Below the pieces are notes generated by a model that searched no databases, was not told where the DNA came from, and worked only from the letters and a program-made list of their open reading frames with translations. From Liolophura sinensis (Eukaryota; Mollusca; Polyplacophora; Chitonida; Chitonidae), in NCBI RefSeq assembly GCF_032854445.1, contig NC_088298.1, forward strand, positions 18,867,976 through 18,931,975: a stretch of DNA of 64,000 nucleotides, in the 5' to 3' direction. The translations under genes and the position numbers were made by a program. How positions within the stretch are numbered: the stretch's first letter is position 1; every line of letters begins with the position of its first letter. Positions 35,286 to 48,900 of the stretch are shown in pieces.

Positions 35286-37440
35286 AGTGCCAGTGCTGAG
35301 TTCGTCTGAGTTTAATGAGTTGTAAATATTAATATATATATTGAGTGGTTAATGCGTGTGTGCTTATTAAAGATAAAATCATAGTTTACATTTACGCATG
35401 GGTAGAAATAATGTCATGTTTTCGTAATAAATTGTTTATTGCTCTTTGTTAATATTACTTTCGCGTCCTTTAACCGCATTACAAATAGAGATTGTTGGTC
35501 TATTTCATAGGTTTTCGTGAATGCGATATTCAAAGAAGACCCTAAACAACAGCACAAATATTTACAAGATTTTTGCTGTGTGGTTGAGCAAATCTGAAAT
35601 TTTCTTATTACTTAGTGAATTCTGAAAGAGTGCTTAACTTCTGCTTTGATGTTGTACGACATCCTGTATAGAAAGTTAACTTCATTGCCAATATTTTATA
35701 ACAGACATTGATACTAAATTTCAAGTGTGCATTGCTGTGGAAATTGGCCTTGCTATTATTGACGAGGAATGCCCATTTTGGTTTACGGCTGGTGTACGAA
35801 TGTCTGCTTTGACGCCAGATATGAGGAGACATTTTAATAGCATGTACAGTTTGTAGAAAGGTTTAAAATTGAGCTTACCAGTCACAATAACTATGAGTGT
35901 TGTGTGTTCCATTTCTTGTGTATTGTAAAGTGAATAATAGATAGATTACTTGGATAATAAATGTACATAGACCCCATAGAGTATTGTATATTGATGACAT
36001 TCGTTTAATAAATTTGCACAGCTAAAAGATTTTTGTATATACAGGCCGATTGAGTGAGGTTGACTATACAATATAACGTATAACAAACATGTAAATATAA
36101 ATGTACTTGTTAATAGTTTGTATTTATCTTGGTTACGTTGTATATTCGATAACATTTTGTCAAGTGCTTTCTTTGAATAAGTCTGTAATTCCAACTTCAA
36201 TATTATTTTATGTATAGCAGTGTACATCAGTATTACGTAAGGTAATCAATAGATTTTATCATGTATGTATGACATTTTTCCCGATTGCATTGCACAATTC
36301 CAGACTTCTATAGACAAAAGTGATACTACACAGTATTATTGTTTGTTAAACATGGAAACTGAAAGTTACATTTGTATTGTATATTTACAATTTTTCTCAT
36401 TTACATTGGTTAAACTTTGCTTACATCTGAACTAAATTTAGACTAAAACACATGACCTTTTCAAGTTTTTCAAGTATTTTGTTAAGGAACTAATTGGAGC
36501 CTTCGACTTTGTTAAAAAAAACGCGTTTACACGTAGTATTGTTAAAATTATACATGGTTGATCGTCTTTTGTAAAAAGTCATGAAAAGAATACAGTAGTT
36601 AAACGGCTTTTCCAAAATATAGTTCCTCCGAGCTGGTAATGATATCGGAAAGCTTTTTGCATACCAAGTTGCATTTCTTCCAATCCTTCGTTTCACTGTC
36701 ACCCAGAAATTGTGTATTGTGTGCTTTTCTTGTCATTATTAATTTAAAAAATATTCTTAATGGATTTACTTTGCAATAATGTGTACGTAGTAGTATGTGG
36801 AGCTTGTCGTGCTCCGTATAACTGACGGAAGACAATTTTTATAGTGACTATGACCGATTTTACAGAGAGCTCAATACAGACGACGAGTTCATTTCATGCA
36901 GGCGACAAGATAATCAATGGATTTCTAGATTTCGCACCAAATTTCGAAGAGAAATCCATCTGTCAGATGGAAGATGAGACATTTTGCGTTTTCTGCATGA
37001 AACACAAACTTATTAAGATATCAAAGTGATAATTTGCTCAGGTCTAGATATTACATGAAAATGCACCGATATATGTAAAACCAATAAATCTTCTCAGATA
37101 TGTAAAAATTAAACGGCAGAAAAGCACATTAGCAATGAAATGTAAGTTGACTTTCTAAATCACTGCCTCTCTGCCAGTCGTATATGCTATCTACTAAAAC
37201 TTCGTTGTTGTTGTAAATAACTCTGCATATATGGTTTAATCATTATATAAGATCTGGAGCAGCTTTGTTGGTAAGAAACCGGTTTAATTTTTAATACAAA
37301 TATTATTTATCTACATTATACATCTCTTTCTGAACTATACGTTATATACTTATACACTTCGAACTTGTTTTACTTGATGCACGTTGTTGTAAATACAGTA
37401 ATTTCTGTTGAGAAATATTCTGTTTTTTTTTTAATTGTGT
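35286..37440. other. TRAK 3' UTR and flank
   Basis: AT-rich sequence after the TRAK stop with several candidate poly(A) signals. No coding region is recognised. The 3' end cannot be fixed without transcript data. Confidence 0.45.
35426..35431 (+). terminator. Candidate poly(A) signal for TRAK
   Basis: AATAAA about 140 bases after the stop codon, the first perfect hexamer. Another lies at 35956-35961. Confidence 0.4.
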
Positions 37441-37559
37441 TAAGTGTGTGCCACAATGAGTGATTTGATTGATGTAGCTTGTTTTGTTGTTCTTCTTGTT
37501 TTCGGTATAATTGTCAGGAATTCCATGTATGTCCAGCTTTCTCGTCCTAAACATGTCAT

Positions 37560-37765
37560 CCCTGGTCATGGCGCTCCAGTCAGGCGTCTTTGTCACGAGT
37601 CTCCCGTGAGGCGTCGTTGTAATGGTGCTCAGGTGAGGCGGTCTTCATCATGGCGCTCCAGTCAGACGCCATCGTCATGTCGTCATGCGTCTTCGTCATG
37701 ACTCTCCCGTGAGGTGTCGTCGTCATGGCGCTCCAGAAAGACGTATTCGTCATGGCGCCCCACTG
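37560..37765. repeat. Degenerate CG-containing tandem repeat
   Basis: Repeated phrases 'catggcgctccagtcag', 'cgtctttgtcacgagt' and 'tctcccgtgaggcgtcg' recur four to five times with irregular spacing. It is more GC-rich than its surroundings. No gene is supported. Confidence 0.65.
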
Positions 37766-38590
37766 AGGCAGCAGCATAAGCATCTCGGCACCTGAGATAT
37801 AAACCTTTCCCCAATGTATGGAGACGTACCTTCTTGGAATGCCCGGAATAATACTTATTGAAAACAACGTACCAGCAAACACCAAAATAACGTTTGAATG
37901 ATAGTTTTGCTCGTGCCAGAAAACCAGGAGATGGGGAGGGGTGGGATGGGTGTGTGTGTGTGGGGGGGGGGGGGTCTTTCCCACTGGCTCTGCCCAGTTT
38001 CTTCCCATTAAAATGCGTAAAAAACAATCAATTAAATGCGCCGTGCACATGTTGTTTTCAAACGATAGAGTCAAACGATGGAGACAAATTTGTGCACTCT
38101 CCAGTTATTATCTGCCCGTTTTCACAGCTGTTTTGAACAACTGGGTCATGACTTAGTTTCCCGACGATTCTTTTCATTCCAGATGAAGTCCCGTGACACT
38201 GTGTTTGACTATACTGTCCAGGTAGAACTTATAACGGCTCTTTCTGTCCTTGGGCATGTTTGCTGACACGCCACAGATATGACCCCATGTGAGCTGACGT
38301 ACCAGGCTCAGGACGTTGACATATTAGCCTTTGTTACAAACCATGCTGACTCGAGGGGTAGGGCGGTTACATTATATGTTGTAATTATATGCACACAAAG
38401 CTCCACGTAGACAATTATCCTCTCGTTACTAAGAATCTAACATTAGACAGCGTTGGAAAGCAGAAATGAACTGGACACATTTATAATGTGAGATGTTAGA
38501 ACGACAGTCTTGAAGTGTACTTGCAACGCAGTGCATGGATAGACGCTGGGATGGTACATGTACTTAGGCACACATAGCCATACCTGGTAC
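37766..38590. other. Intergenic, no gene seen
   Basis: A short (TG)n-Gn run lies near 37948-37973. A fragment of the SINE centre ('ctggctctgcccagtttc') follows. No domain-bearing frame. Confidence 0.35.
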
Positions 38591-38947
38591 CGGCCCTGAT
38601 ATCACAGTTGGTCGAGCGTCCACTTCGGGAGCTAGATCCAGGGTCAATCCTGGGTCGAGTCACACCTAAGACTTTAAGAGAAAGTTTAACTTCCTCGCTT
38701 GACGTTCAGCATGAAGGGGATAGTGCAACGACTGGTTGACCCGTACCAGTATAATGGCTCGGGCGGGGCGGCTTACTTGCCTTCGGTAAGGCATCTCAGT
38801 GAAGCGGCACTAGATGAAAGAGCGTTAGAAATCCATCCTGCAACAAGTAGGCAAATTATATGCACTCTAAGGATTCCTTCGTCCTTCGTAATATGACTGA
38901 AAAATTGCTAAGTACGACGTAAAAGCCCAAGCACTCACTCACTCACT
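38591..38947 (+). mobile_element. tRNA-derived SINE, type B
   Basis: Second copy of the family at 26691: 'cacagttggtcgagcg', 'gggtcaatcctgggtcgagt', 'tcgcttgacgttcagcatga', 'catctcagtgaagcggcact' and 'aaggattccttcg'. It ends in four CACT-like repeats, a tail different from the AAAT tail of the main SINE. Confidence 0.82.
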
Positions 38948-39650
38948 TCATAGCTGGTAGACCTCCGACCTCTCTGCCTTAGATAGTTAAGGCGCTGGAT
39001 CACTGCGACTGATCGGCCCTTCGCCAATGAAGTCGAATCCAGCTCTTCCACAGGAAGGCGTGAACATTCGAACTCACGACTTCTCTCATGCTGGCATCCT
39101 CTCAGGCCGTGTATGGGATGGTCCGGTGACAACCTGCGGATGGAGTAACTCTGTAGCATGCGGAATCAAATCCCGCAACTACTGATTTTAATTCATAACA
39201 AAAAATAACGTTTTTAGCATCGCAATGAAACTTTTACCTCACTCAACCTAGTTATGAGTCCATTTAGAACATTGCTCATAATGGTAAGTGATTTCCAGTC
39301 AATGCGTGTATAAATTGCTGAGCGAAGTCACGTACAGGCGGACGAACGGACTGGCCGGGACTGTTGGAATAGACCGAGTGCAATAAAACGTCGTGTCATG
39401 ACGTTGACATTTGCGAAACCATCCGACCTTGCTGAACAGACAAATCTGGTTTTCCTTCTCTGGTTGAAATGTACACTTCTATGTAATCATACTAGATAAA
39501 CAGAAGGTATTCGTAAAGATTCTGTGAACAGCTGACCTAATTCATACAAACTAGAGTGAGGTGTACACAAACCGTGATGAAATGATAGCTCGGGTGTTTT
39601 GCTGGCAGAGAGACAGCGGTCATTCCCACCAGTGACATAAACGGACGAAA
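38948..39650. other. Monooxygenase 5' flank with repeat remnants
   Basis: 38960-39175 contains tRNA-like and SINE-centre fragments (gaagtcgaatccagctc; acaacctgcggatgg). The stretch just before 39651 is the presumed 5' UTR and promoter. No TATA box is convincing. Confidence 0.4.
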
Positions 39651-39944
39651 ATGGCCACATTTCTCCCTTACGGACTTTTTCTCTGTGTGGTGATGTTTAT
39701 TTCTACCTCAGCAAAGATCTTTCCCAAGGACTTATCTGCGGTCAAACTTCCCCATTCAGTGGTTTTAGACGAAGACGAAAAATTCCATTTGTGGTGGGAC
39801 TTTGATGAGGAGAAGGTCATCTTTGAGGTCCGCGTAAAGACGCTGGGTTACGTGGGCCTGGGACTGTCTCCTAACGGAGGCATGACCGGCGCTGACGTAA
39901 TCATGGGCGGAGTCAGTGACGTTGACGGTAAAGTCTTTTTCGAG
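39651..39944 (+). CDS. MOXD1: Monooxygenase exon 1 (signal peptide, DOMON start)
   Basis: 98 codons, donor gag|gtgagt. Starts MATFLPYGLFLCVVMF, a signal peptide, then the DOMON strand pattern FHLWWDFDEEKVIFEVRVKT and LGYVGLGLSPNGGMTGADV, typical of DBH/MOXD1. Confidence 0.96.
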
Positions 39945-42900
39945 GTGAGTTGCACACTGTAACAAAAAGACAGAAAATGTGGCGAATTTCTGACTTCTCG
40001 TTACTCCACAACTGAGAAAGCATAGTTTAGTATGCTTCTATAGTGAGGTCCTTATATATTTTATTTTTACTATCGGGCATTCTTTTCTCAATTAACTCTC
40101 TAAGACACGATGCCGCCAAGCGACAAAGCAAAATAAGTGTCCATTAAATAGTTCATTGTGAAGGAAAATACAACAAACATTGAAGTCGGCATCATCACAT
40201 ACACATCTGAACAGCTTATCTCAGAATACCTAATTTATATCACTTGCTTTTAAAACTTTCATGAATGGATCAAATGAGTTCAAATCTTTGAATTTTAAGG
40301 CGGATTTAATGAGCCAAATTGATATTTTCCTCAGAATACCTCATTTAAATCACTTATTTCTAAAACGTTCTTGGGCGGAATCAAAGGAGTTCAAATCTTT
40401 AAATTTTAAGGCGGATTTAATGAGCCAGGTTGATACTTTTTTACAACAATTACGGTATACGACATTCGTACTACGTGTATAAACCATTTATTTACGTTAA
40501 TAATTGCTCTGTGTGTACTTGGTATAATACGCTCCACGTGAAATTCTTTCCATAGCCAAGCCTAAAATTTAACAAGGCTTTTTGACGCTATCGACGCCAG
40601 ACGTAATGAATACGGATAATAAAGCCAATTGTGAAGAGTTCAGATATATAAATACATTTATCTTTATTCTTTATTGAAGAACATTTTAAGAATTATCTGA
40701 AGGCATTTAGATACTGTTTTAATCAGTGGTTTGTTTGGTGATGATGACTCCCTTAGTTTGTGTTTTATTTAAAGTATACCTTCACCTTCATATATCAATA
40801 GACATATTTATTCTCATTCTTGTTTTCTCATTTTTGACATCACTAAATTACTCGCCAAATATTCTTGAGTGCGCCGTTAAACAAAAATAAATCAGTCAAT
40901 CAATCGTAAATTAATCAGTCAATCAATCGTAAATTAATCACCTGATATGACACGCACCTTAAATGTTGAATGCTTATAGCTGGGCAGTCCTGTAGTTTTA
41001 TCCGTTGGTGTGAATCCGCTTTCTATTCAACTATAGATCTCTTATACATTAAGCGAACAGTTACGATAGCGAATGTAGGCCTATGTATTTGTGCTTGAGG
41101 TTTAACGTCGTGTTTAACAATTTTCAGTCACATGACGACAAGATGCCATTGGTTGTGTGTAAATATACTGTGTCTTCTTGTGTCAGGGCGAACCCAATGC
41201 CGTCAAAGAGCTACCGCCACTGTAACATCATGCCGAAGACACCCCACCCAGTCAAATTACACTGACACCGGGCTAACCAGTCCCGTTTCCTTACTCTAAC
41301 CTCTCAGTGGTGAGCGCTAAGCGAGACAGCAGCAGGTACCATTTTTAAAATCTTTGGTATGACCCGACCCGGGTTTGATTCCGGGGTCTTCCGACTTCAC
41401 CATAGTAAAATGACACCAGACACAAACACTAATGAGCACGTTTAATCAGCTGTATAGTGCCTTGTTGATGTTTTCATGTGCTCAGTTGTTACTCAAGAAT
41501 TTGTACTTATACAATGGCGTTAAGTTATGTGGGTGCTGGTAACCGGAGAGCCCGGCATAAACCATCGACCTTCGTCAAATTTCGAGCAAACGTTCCCACA
41601 TGTGACCATTTTGATATGAGACAAATAGTCTTTAACGCACGTGAGACTGTGTAAACGGCCCCACGGGCATCGACCACTTATTGACACTAACACCCACACG
41701 AACTGTGAGAGAAGGTGAAACAAATTGCCAGGCCGTCTTCCACTAACATGGTGTACACATTGTGCTCGCTCTGCACTTGAAAACCTGTGCACTATATTTG
41801 GAAAACTTCGTGAGTTACTTTGGAAACTATTGAATCCCTTATCGCACGTGTACCAAGCAAACACTTCAACAACTCTTGCTACTTCATAAGCATTCACATG
41901 AATAGTTAGACTAATAAAACCAACAGAAGTAAATTGAGAAGAAATCGTTTTTCGGGGTATAACTATCACACATTTCCAGTCATTGTTGTCGTCTTTTGTA
42001 CAAGGGCGCTTCATTGTGTACTTATTCAGACATCTGATTCCAGTGAGAAAGTTGTTTTAATTTTTAATTTTTCAAAACGACTATTCATCTCATTACGACA
42101 TAATTAAAGATGTACAGCCTAGAGAGTGCAAGTAGAGCATCGACGACAGAGTGGTAGACGTACAGCATAGAGAGTACAAGCAGAGCAGCGACGACAGTGT
42201 CATAGCCGTACAGCATAGAGAGGACAAGCAGAGCAGCGACGACAGTGTCATAGCCGTACAGCATAGAGAGTACAAGCAGAGCAGCGACGACAGTATGAAA
42301 GACGTACAGCATAGAGAGTACAAGCAGAACAGCGACGACAGTGTTATAGCCGTACAGCATAGAGAGTACAAGCAGAGCAGCGACGACAGTGTCATAGCCG
42401 TACAGCATAGAGAGTACAAGCAGAGCAGCGACGACAGTGTGATAGACGTACAGCATATGGAGTTCACCCAGAGCAGAGACGACAGTGTGATAGACGTACA
42501 GCATAGAGAGTACAACCAGAGCAGCGATGACAGTGTGATAGACGTACAGCATAGAGAGTACAAGCAGAGCAGAGACGACAGTGTAATAGACGTACAGCAT
42601 AGAGAGTACAAGCAGAGCAGCGACGACAGTGTGATAGACGTACAGCATAGGGAGTTTAACCAGAGCAGAGACGACTGTGTGAAAGACGTACAGCATAGAG
42701 AGTACAACCAGAGTGTTGACGACAGTGTGATAGACGTGCAGCATAGAGAGTAAGACCAGAGCAACGACGACAGTGTGATAGACGTGCAGCATAGGGAGTA
42801 CAACCAGAGTGGTGACGACAGTGTGATAGACGTGCAGCATAGAGAGTAAGACCAGAGTGGTGACGACAGTGTGATAGACGTGCAGCATAGAGAGTAAGAC

Positions 42901-45900
42901 CAGAGCAACGACGACAGTGTGATAGACGTACAGCATAGGGAGTTTAACCAGAGCAGAGACGACAGTGTGATAGACGTGCAGCATAGAGAGTAAGACCAGA
43001 GCAACGACGACAGTGTGATAGACGTGCGGCATACAGAGTACAACCAGAGCAGCTATGACAGTGTGGTAGCTGGCAAATAGTCACACCCAATTGGTGCAAT
43101 ACAGCCTCTTGTCAATTTACCTAAGCCATGGTTTTATTCTAGCTGTTCACGTAAGTTCATAAATAGTAGCAATTTACACGCCCCCTAGCATCATGGCTTA
43201 AGTAGACTTAGGTAAAAAAAAAATTTAATGTGATTGTATGTGATGCGAGTCCATTTTTACAATCACGAGTCATTTATCACAAAACCTGGACAACAACCAT
43301 AATTATGACCCATCTATGATATTAAACATGGCCAAATTTTTCTCAAATGCTTTTATTCTGTTTTATCGTAAAGGATCGTCATGCCACAGGTAAATGGGAG
43401 CCTATTTCCGACACTAGCCAAGATTGGAAGCTTATCACAGGATCTCAAAACGATACCCACACAGTCCTTCGATTCTGGAGGAAGCTGCAAACCTGCGATA
43501 AGCAAGACAGGCCTATCACGGTAAGGTACAGATAGACTGGTGGTGGATATACACTGATAAACTTGAAAACATTTTCTGAATCTAAAGATAGAATACATAC
43601 ATGCATTTTATACATTCTTGTATTCTATTATATTTCTCTACTTTATTTTGTTGGGGGGCCTCCGTGGCTCAGTCGGATAGCGCGCTAGCGCAGGGCAATG
43701 ACCCAGGAGTCTCTCACCAATGAAGCCGATGAGAGCTCAAGTCCAGCTCATGCTGGCTTCCTCTTCGGCCGTAAGTGGGAAGGTCTGCGAGCAACCCACA
43801 GATGGTCGTGGGTTTCCCCCGGACTCTGCTCGGTTTCCTCCCACCATAATGCTGGCCGCCGTCGTATAAGTGAAATATTCTTGAGTACGGCGTAAAACAC
43901 CAATCAAATGAAATGAATTTTACTTTGTTTGATTTTATTTGCTTTTTATATGCATTATTTATTCTTTTTATGTTTCTTGCTTTCTTGTGCACATTTTGTG
44001 CGGATGATTCAGAGACTTTGAGGGACTTTTAACATCAGAATACACAGAGACGCCGCTATTCAGACTATGCAGATCTGTATTTGTCTTATTGGAAGCAAAT
44101 ATTTCGGTATAAATGGTGATGTATTGCATGAAAAAACTGAAATATGGCTGAAAATAAATATATTTCGCCTGACAATATACACTCTTTCAACTAGATCATT
44201 ATTGGCCTACAGTGTGTACGTTGTAGTTTAAAACATTTTAGATGCTTAAAACGAAGTATGTGCACACGCATGAATGTTCAAGTTTACACAAGCTGTATAC
44301 CACAAGTTATCTCGTAACGCTTTCTTCACACGGTGCCTTCCAGGCGGACACGACCCGTGTGATATGGGCGTACAAGGACACGGACCTGTCTGAAAGCAGT
44401 GGGTCTTTGTACCACGGCACCCACCACAGAGGCTCCAAAAGCATATTCTTACTCAACCCACAGAGCGTGCGGCCGGAAATGCCCAAAGATGCCATAACCA
44501 TGGAATTCCGCAACAATGACGTAAGTATGTTAATTATCAGTCACCTAATAGCTTCCCCAGACCATCACAAGGTCACTCGAAGCGTGGATTCGATACCAAC
44601 CTTAGGCTGAGAATATTGAAGATTTCGTGTGTTTCCATTGTTCTGGGTACCTTGGTGGAAGTAAGCTCTTTCGTGCAGTCTTACACGAAGTTCTTTTGAG
44701 ACGACTTGCCTTCCACCAATGTGACACGTGTCACGGGTGAGACTGTTCGCCAGAAACTCGTCACGGATGGGTGGTTGTCAGGGCACCACGGTATCCTCTC
44801 CGCTATCGTTTAAGCTAAAAGGTCTTGAGTGTAGCATTAAGCAAACAGATTAATAGCTTCCCAGCGAATTCCCTCTTCGGCTGTTCTAGAACCCATGGTG
44901 GTAATGTTTATTTATTTATTTGATTGGTGTTTTACGCCTTACTCAAGAATATTTCACTACGACGGCGGCCATCACTATGGTGGGACGAAACCGGGTACAG
45001 CCCGGGGGAAACCCACAACTATTCGCAGGTTGCTTAGCGGTAATAAGCCAGATAGCTGTTTCGTCAGGTGTAAAAGATCGCACTGATCGCATAAATGTTA
45101 AAGTTGAGAACAGAGAATTCCAAGTCTAGTGTCCGCTGTTCACCCTACCTGCAAATCATGACAGCTACAAAAGCTCGATTGCTCAGGATGGTAGAAAGTT
45201 GGTTTTCTTCGTAAGTAAGACTTCTTAAACACAACAGAGGTCTGGGTGTGCCCGCTTGAAAACAAGTGACGCAGATATGTTTTCTTTCCTTTATTTTTGA
45301 ACCCCACCCAAGTTTCATCTCATATTCCCGGCGCACGCGCCCGCAGTAAACTGCACACCCTCAAGAAAAGTTGACACAGAGGGCAGAAACATGCAAACGG
45401 TCGTCCCCCGAAAATGATCTCATTCACTACTTCAGGAATGCTCTGTTTGGTCATGTTTGCAGAAGTAGGTCATCATCTGTAGGTCATATATAACGTGTAA
45501 GGATATTACCTTATGTATAGATGACCTACTTGTGAACACATAGCTTAATAGTAGTCTCCCCTGAATTGGTGGATAAGACCTTGGTAATACAAATGGTACC
45601 ATTATAACATTATACTGTTTCAAAGTAAAATTAATTATTATTGATTTAATATACCACCACTCATTGATATAATTTCGCACTACCCCTTAATAATAAATCA
45701 GCACTACGCTGTGCTGTAAATTAGCAGTGCTCGCTGCTGTAATTTAACACTACTCTCAGCTATGATTTAGCACTACTCGATGCTGTAATTTAGCACTGCT
45801 AGCTTGTATAATTTAGCGCTACTTGTTGCTGTTCTTTAGCACTACTCTGCGATAATTTAGCACTACTCTTTGGTATATGTTAGCACTACTCATTGATCTA

Positions 45901-48900
45901 ATTGTGCAGTAGTCAGTGCTATAAGTTAGTGCTTCTGTTGAAAAAAGTTAGCGCAACTCCTTGATATAATTTAGCACTATTCTCGACTATAAGTTAAAAC
46001 TACTCGTTGATATAACTTAGCAGTACTCCTTGATATAATTTAGCAGTACACAGTAACTTATTAGGTGAATGCACTTCAACGGGGTAAGTGTTACTAACTG
46101 TTGACTAAATCATTCCTGCAAAACTGTCAATAAATAACCATGTCAGCACAAATAAAGATGTGGGGCCTCCGTGGCTCAGTCGGTTAGCGCGCTAGCGCAG
46201 CATAATGACCCAGGAGCCTCTCACCAATGCGGTCGCTGTGAGTTCAAGTCCAGCTCATGCTGGCTTCCTCTCTGGCCATAAGTGGGACGTAAGTGGGAAG
46301 GTCTGCCAGCAACCTGCAGATGGTCGTGGGTTTCCCCCGGGCAGTGCCCGGTTTTCCACCCACCATAATGCCTTAAGACCGCGTCGTATAAGTGAAATAT
46401 TCTTGAGTACGGCGTAAAACACCAATCAAATAAATAAATAATAATAACAAATAAAGATGTATCAGTCAACCATTTCATCTTTGTCCACTTCCAGCTCATG
46501 GTTCCGGCTAATGATACAGTGTATTGGTGCCAAGCCTTCTCAACTCACCAATTCTCAACAAAACATCACGCCATCAAGGTAAGTACTATCTTAACAGATC
46601 CAACCACTCATCATTTCTTCACAAAATATCCCGCCACCAAGGATAGTAAACTATTAACAGATCTGCCCATTCACCAATTCTCCGCAAAAAACACCATCAA
46701 GGTGAGTACAATCTTAACACATCTACCATTTCACTTCTCCACCAAATATCCCGCCATCAAGGTGAGATCAATTTTAGCAGATCTGGCTGTTTCACTTCTG
46801 CACCAAATATCACTTAAAAGACCTACCTACTCACCTGTTCTGCACTAAACATCACGCCATCCAAATGAGTTATTTTTTATCATAAAGGTATGTCTTTTTC
46901 CTGACATACCGACGTACAAATCATTTCTTTTTATCATTATTATAAGGGGTTTTCACAAAATTGAAGGCATCCCAATATCTCGGTTCCTGACGTAAAGTTA
47001 TACTGGTTGCATTTTCTTTCATCCTTATTCATGTATTTGATCGGTGTTTTACGACGTACTCAAGAATATTTCATTTGTACTACGGCGGCCAGCATTATGG
47101 TGGAAAGAAACCGGGCAGAGCATGGGGGAAACCCACGACCGTCCGCAGGTTGCTGTCAGACCTTCGCATTAACGGCCCGCGAGGAAGCCAGCAGGAGCTG
47201 GACTTGAACTCTTTCATCCTTGTTTTAATATTACACATGCAGCACAAATATTCTTGAGTACGGTGTAAAACACCAATCAAATAAATAAATAAATAAATAA
47301 ATCTGCAAATCCATGTTGATTGTATATAGCAATATAACATCTTAAATTAATCAGTAGTTACAATAAAATTAGCTTACGAAGACTGCGGAACACAGCCTTG
47401 ACAGCTAACAAAAATACGATTATTATGGCGGACCTACTTTCATTTTCAAGTTTGAACCCGTGATCTCCAAAGGCAACGAGGGCGTGGTTCATCACTTTGT
47501 CCTGTATGCATGTCCATTAGAGACAACCAATGAAACGGCAGGAATCACCGGAAGATGTTACGACACATCAGTTCCTGTGGAATGGAGGCGATGTTTGACC
47601 AGTATTTACGCCTGGGCGATCGGAGGAGGGGTAAAGATGGCACCAATCTCAGTAAATTCAGATCAGAAAAGTTAAATGTTAAAGTTATTTCACTTCATGG
47701 ATTTTTTGATACAAGGGTTCTGATTGGTAGTTCGATTTTTTCACTCTGCATTTAAAAAGGGGCCAGTGTGCATTTATTTATTTATATGATTCGTGCTTTA
47801 CGCCATACTGAAGAATATTTCACTTATACGACGGCGGTCAGCATTAGGGTGGGAGTAAAGCGAACAGAGCCCGGGGGAAACCCACGACCATCCGCAAGTT
47901 GCTGAGAGACCTTCCCACTTACGGCCAAAGATGATGCCAGGATGAGCTGGACTTGAACTCACAGCGGCTGCACTGGTGGCGGGCTCCTCGGTCATTGCAC
48001 CGTGCTGGCTTGCTCACTCCTCGGCCACGGAGGCCCCCCGGGGCGTTAGTGGGTGCACTATAAATATGTAACGCGTCAAATCTTGTGAGCGTCAAAACCA
48101 ATATATGTTGCCTTCAGGATCTGAATTTACCTATATTGGGTATGATTAGCTGGTCGCTGATGATTTACGACGCTGTTGACATGACCTGTTTGACTCAATC
48201 AAAGTGAGAGGTCAAATGACTTTTTCTTTAACTCATGCAAGAAAAACATGCACTACGGTAGGCGTAGCACATAAATATATGCTTATTTTGTCACCTTTAG
48301 TGTATGTGAATTGACGCGTAGAATCATGTCATAAAATGTAAGATCCCAGTATTGTTACCACGAATTATTGTGGTTGACTGGAAGTACGACAGGACTGATT
48401 ATATTAAACGCCAACACTAAACTGTGGGAAATCATTCCCAATTTTTCATATTCAAAATTACCTCAAAATGTTAGATGTAGGCGCACTTATTTAATTGAAT
48501 GATCTGACTGGGCTTTTTTTATCGCCGTGCTAGATATATTTTACTTGTGAGAAAAGGTTTATTCTGTCTGACAGATTTAGGTAGCCTGGAGAGAACCGCC
48601 GAACATTGAGGCTAAATCAGCCATAGCTGGATTTGAACCTCGACTTCGTTGGTCATTCAGCAAAAGCCATCAACTACACGGCCCAGTATAAAATACATAA
48701 TCACAAATTGTAATACTGACACATCTGTCGTGCACAAAGCATTTTGCTATCTGCGGCATCGTTCTCAAAGCTTCAGGCAACGTTACTTCTAAACACAGGA
48801 CAGTAAAATACAATTTTCATTACGTCATGGTCTGGAAATTAAGTAACCTGCAGTCGTGACTTCAATTATGAAACCTCCGAATGCCGTTTTAAGGAAGACA

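Noticed and set aside
42085-43043. Two ~315-codon minus-strand frames as a repetitive protein gene
   Set aside because: Both frames, and the plus frame, are open because the 48-base unit lacks stops. Being open in several frames at once argues against a coding role.
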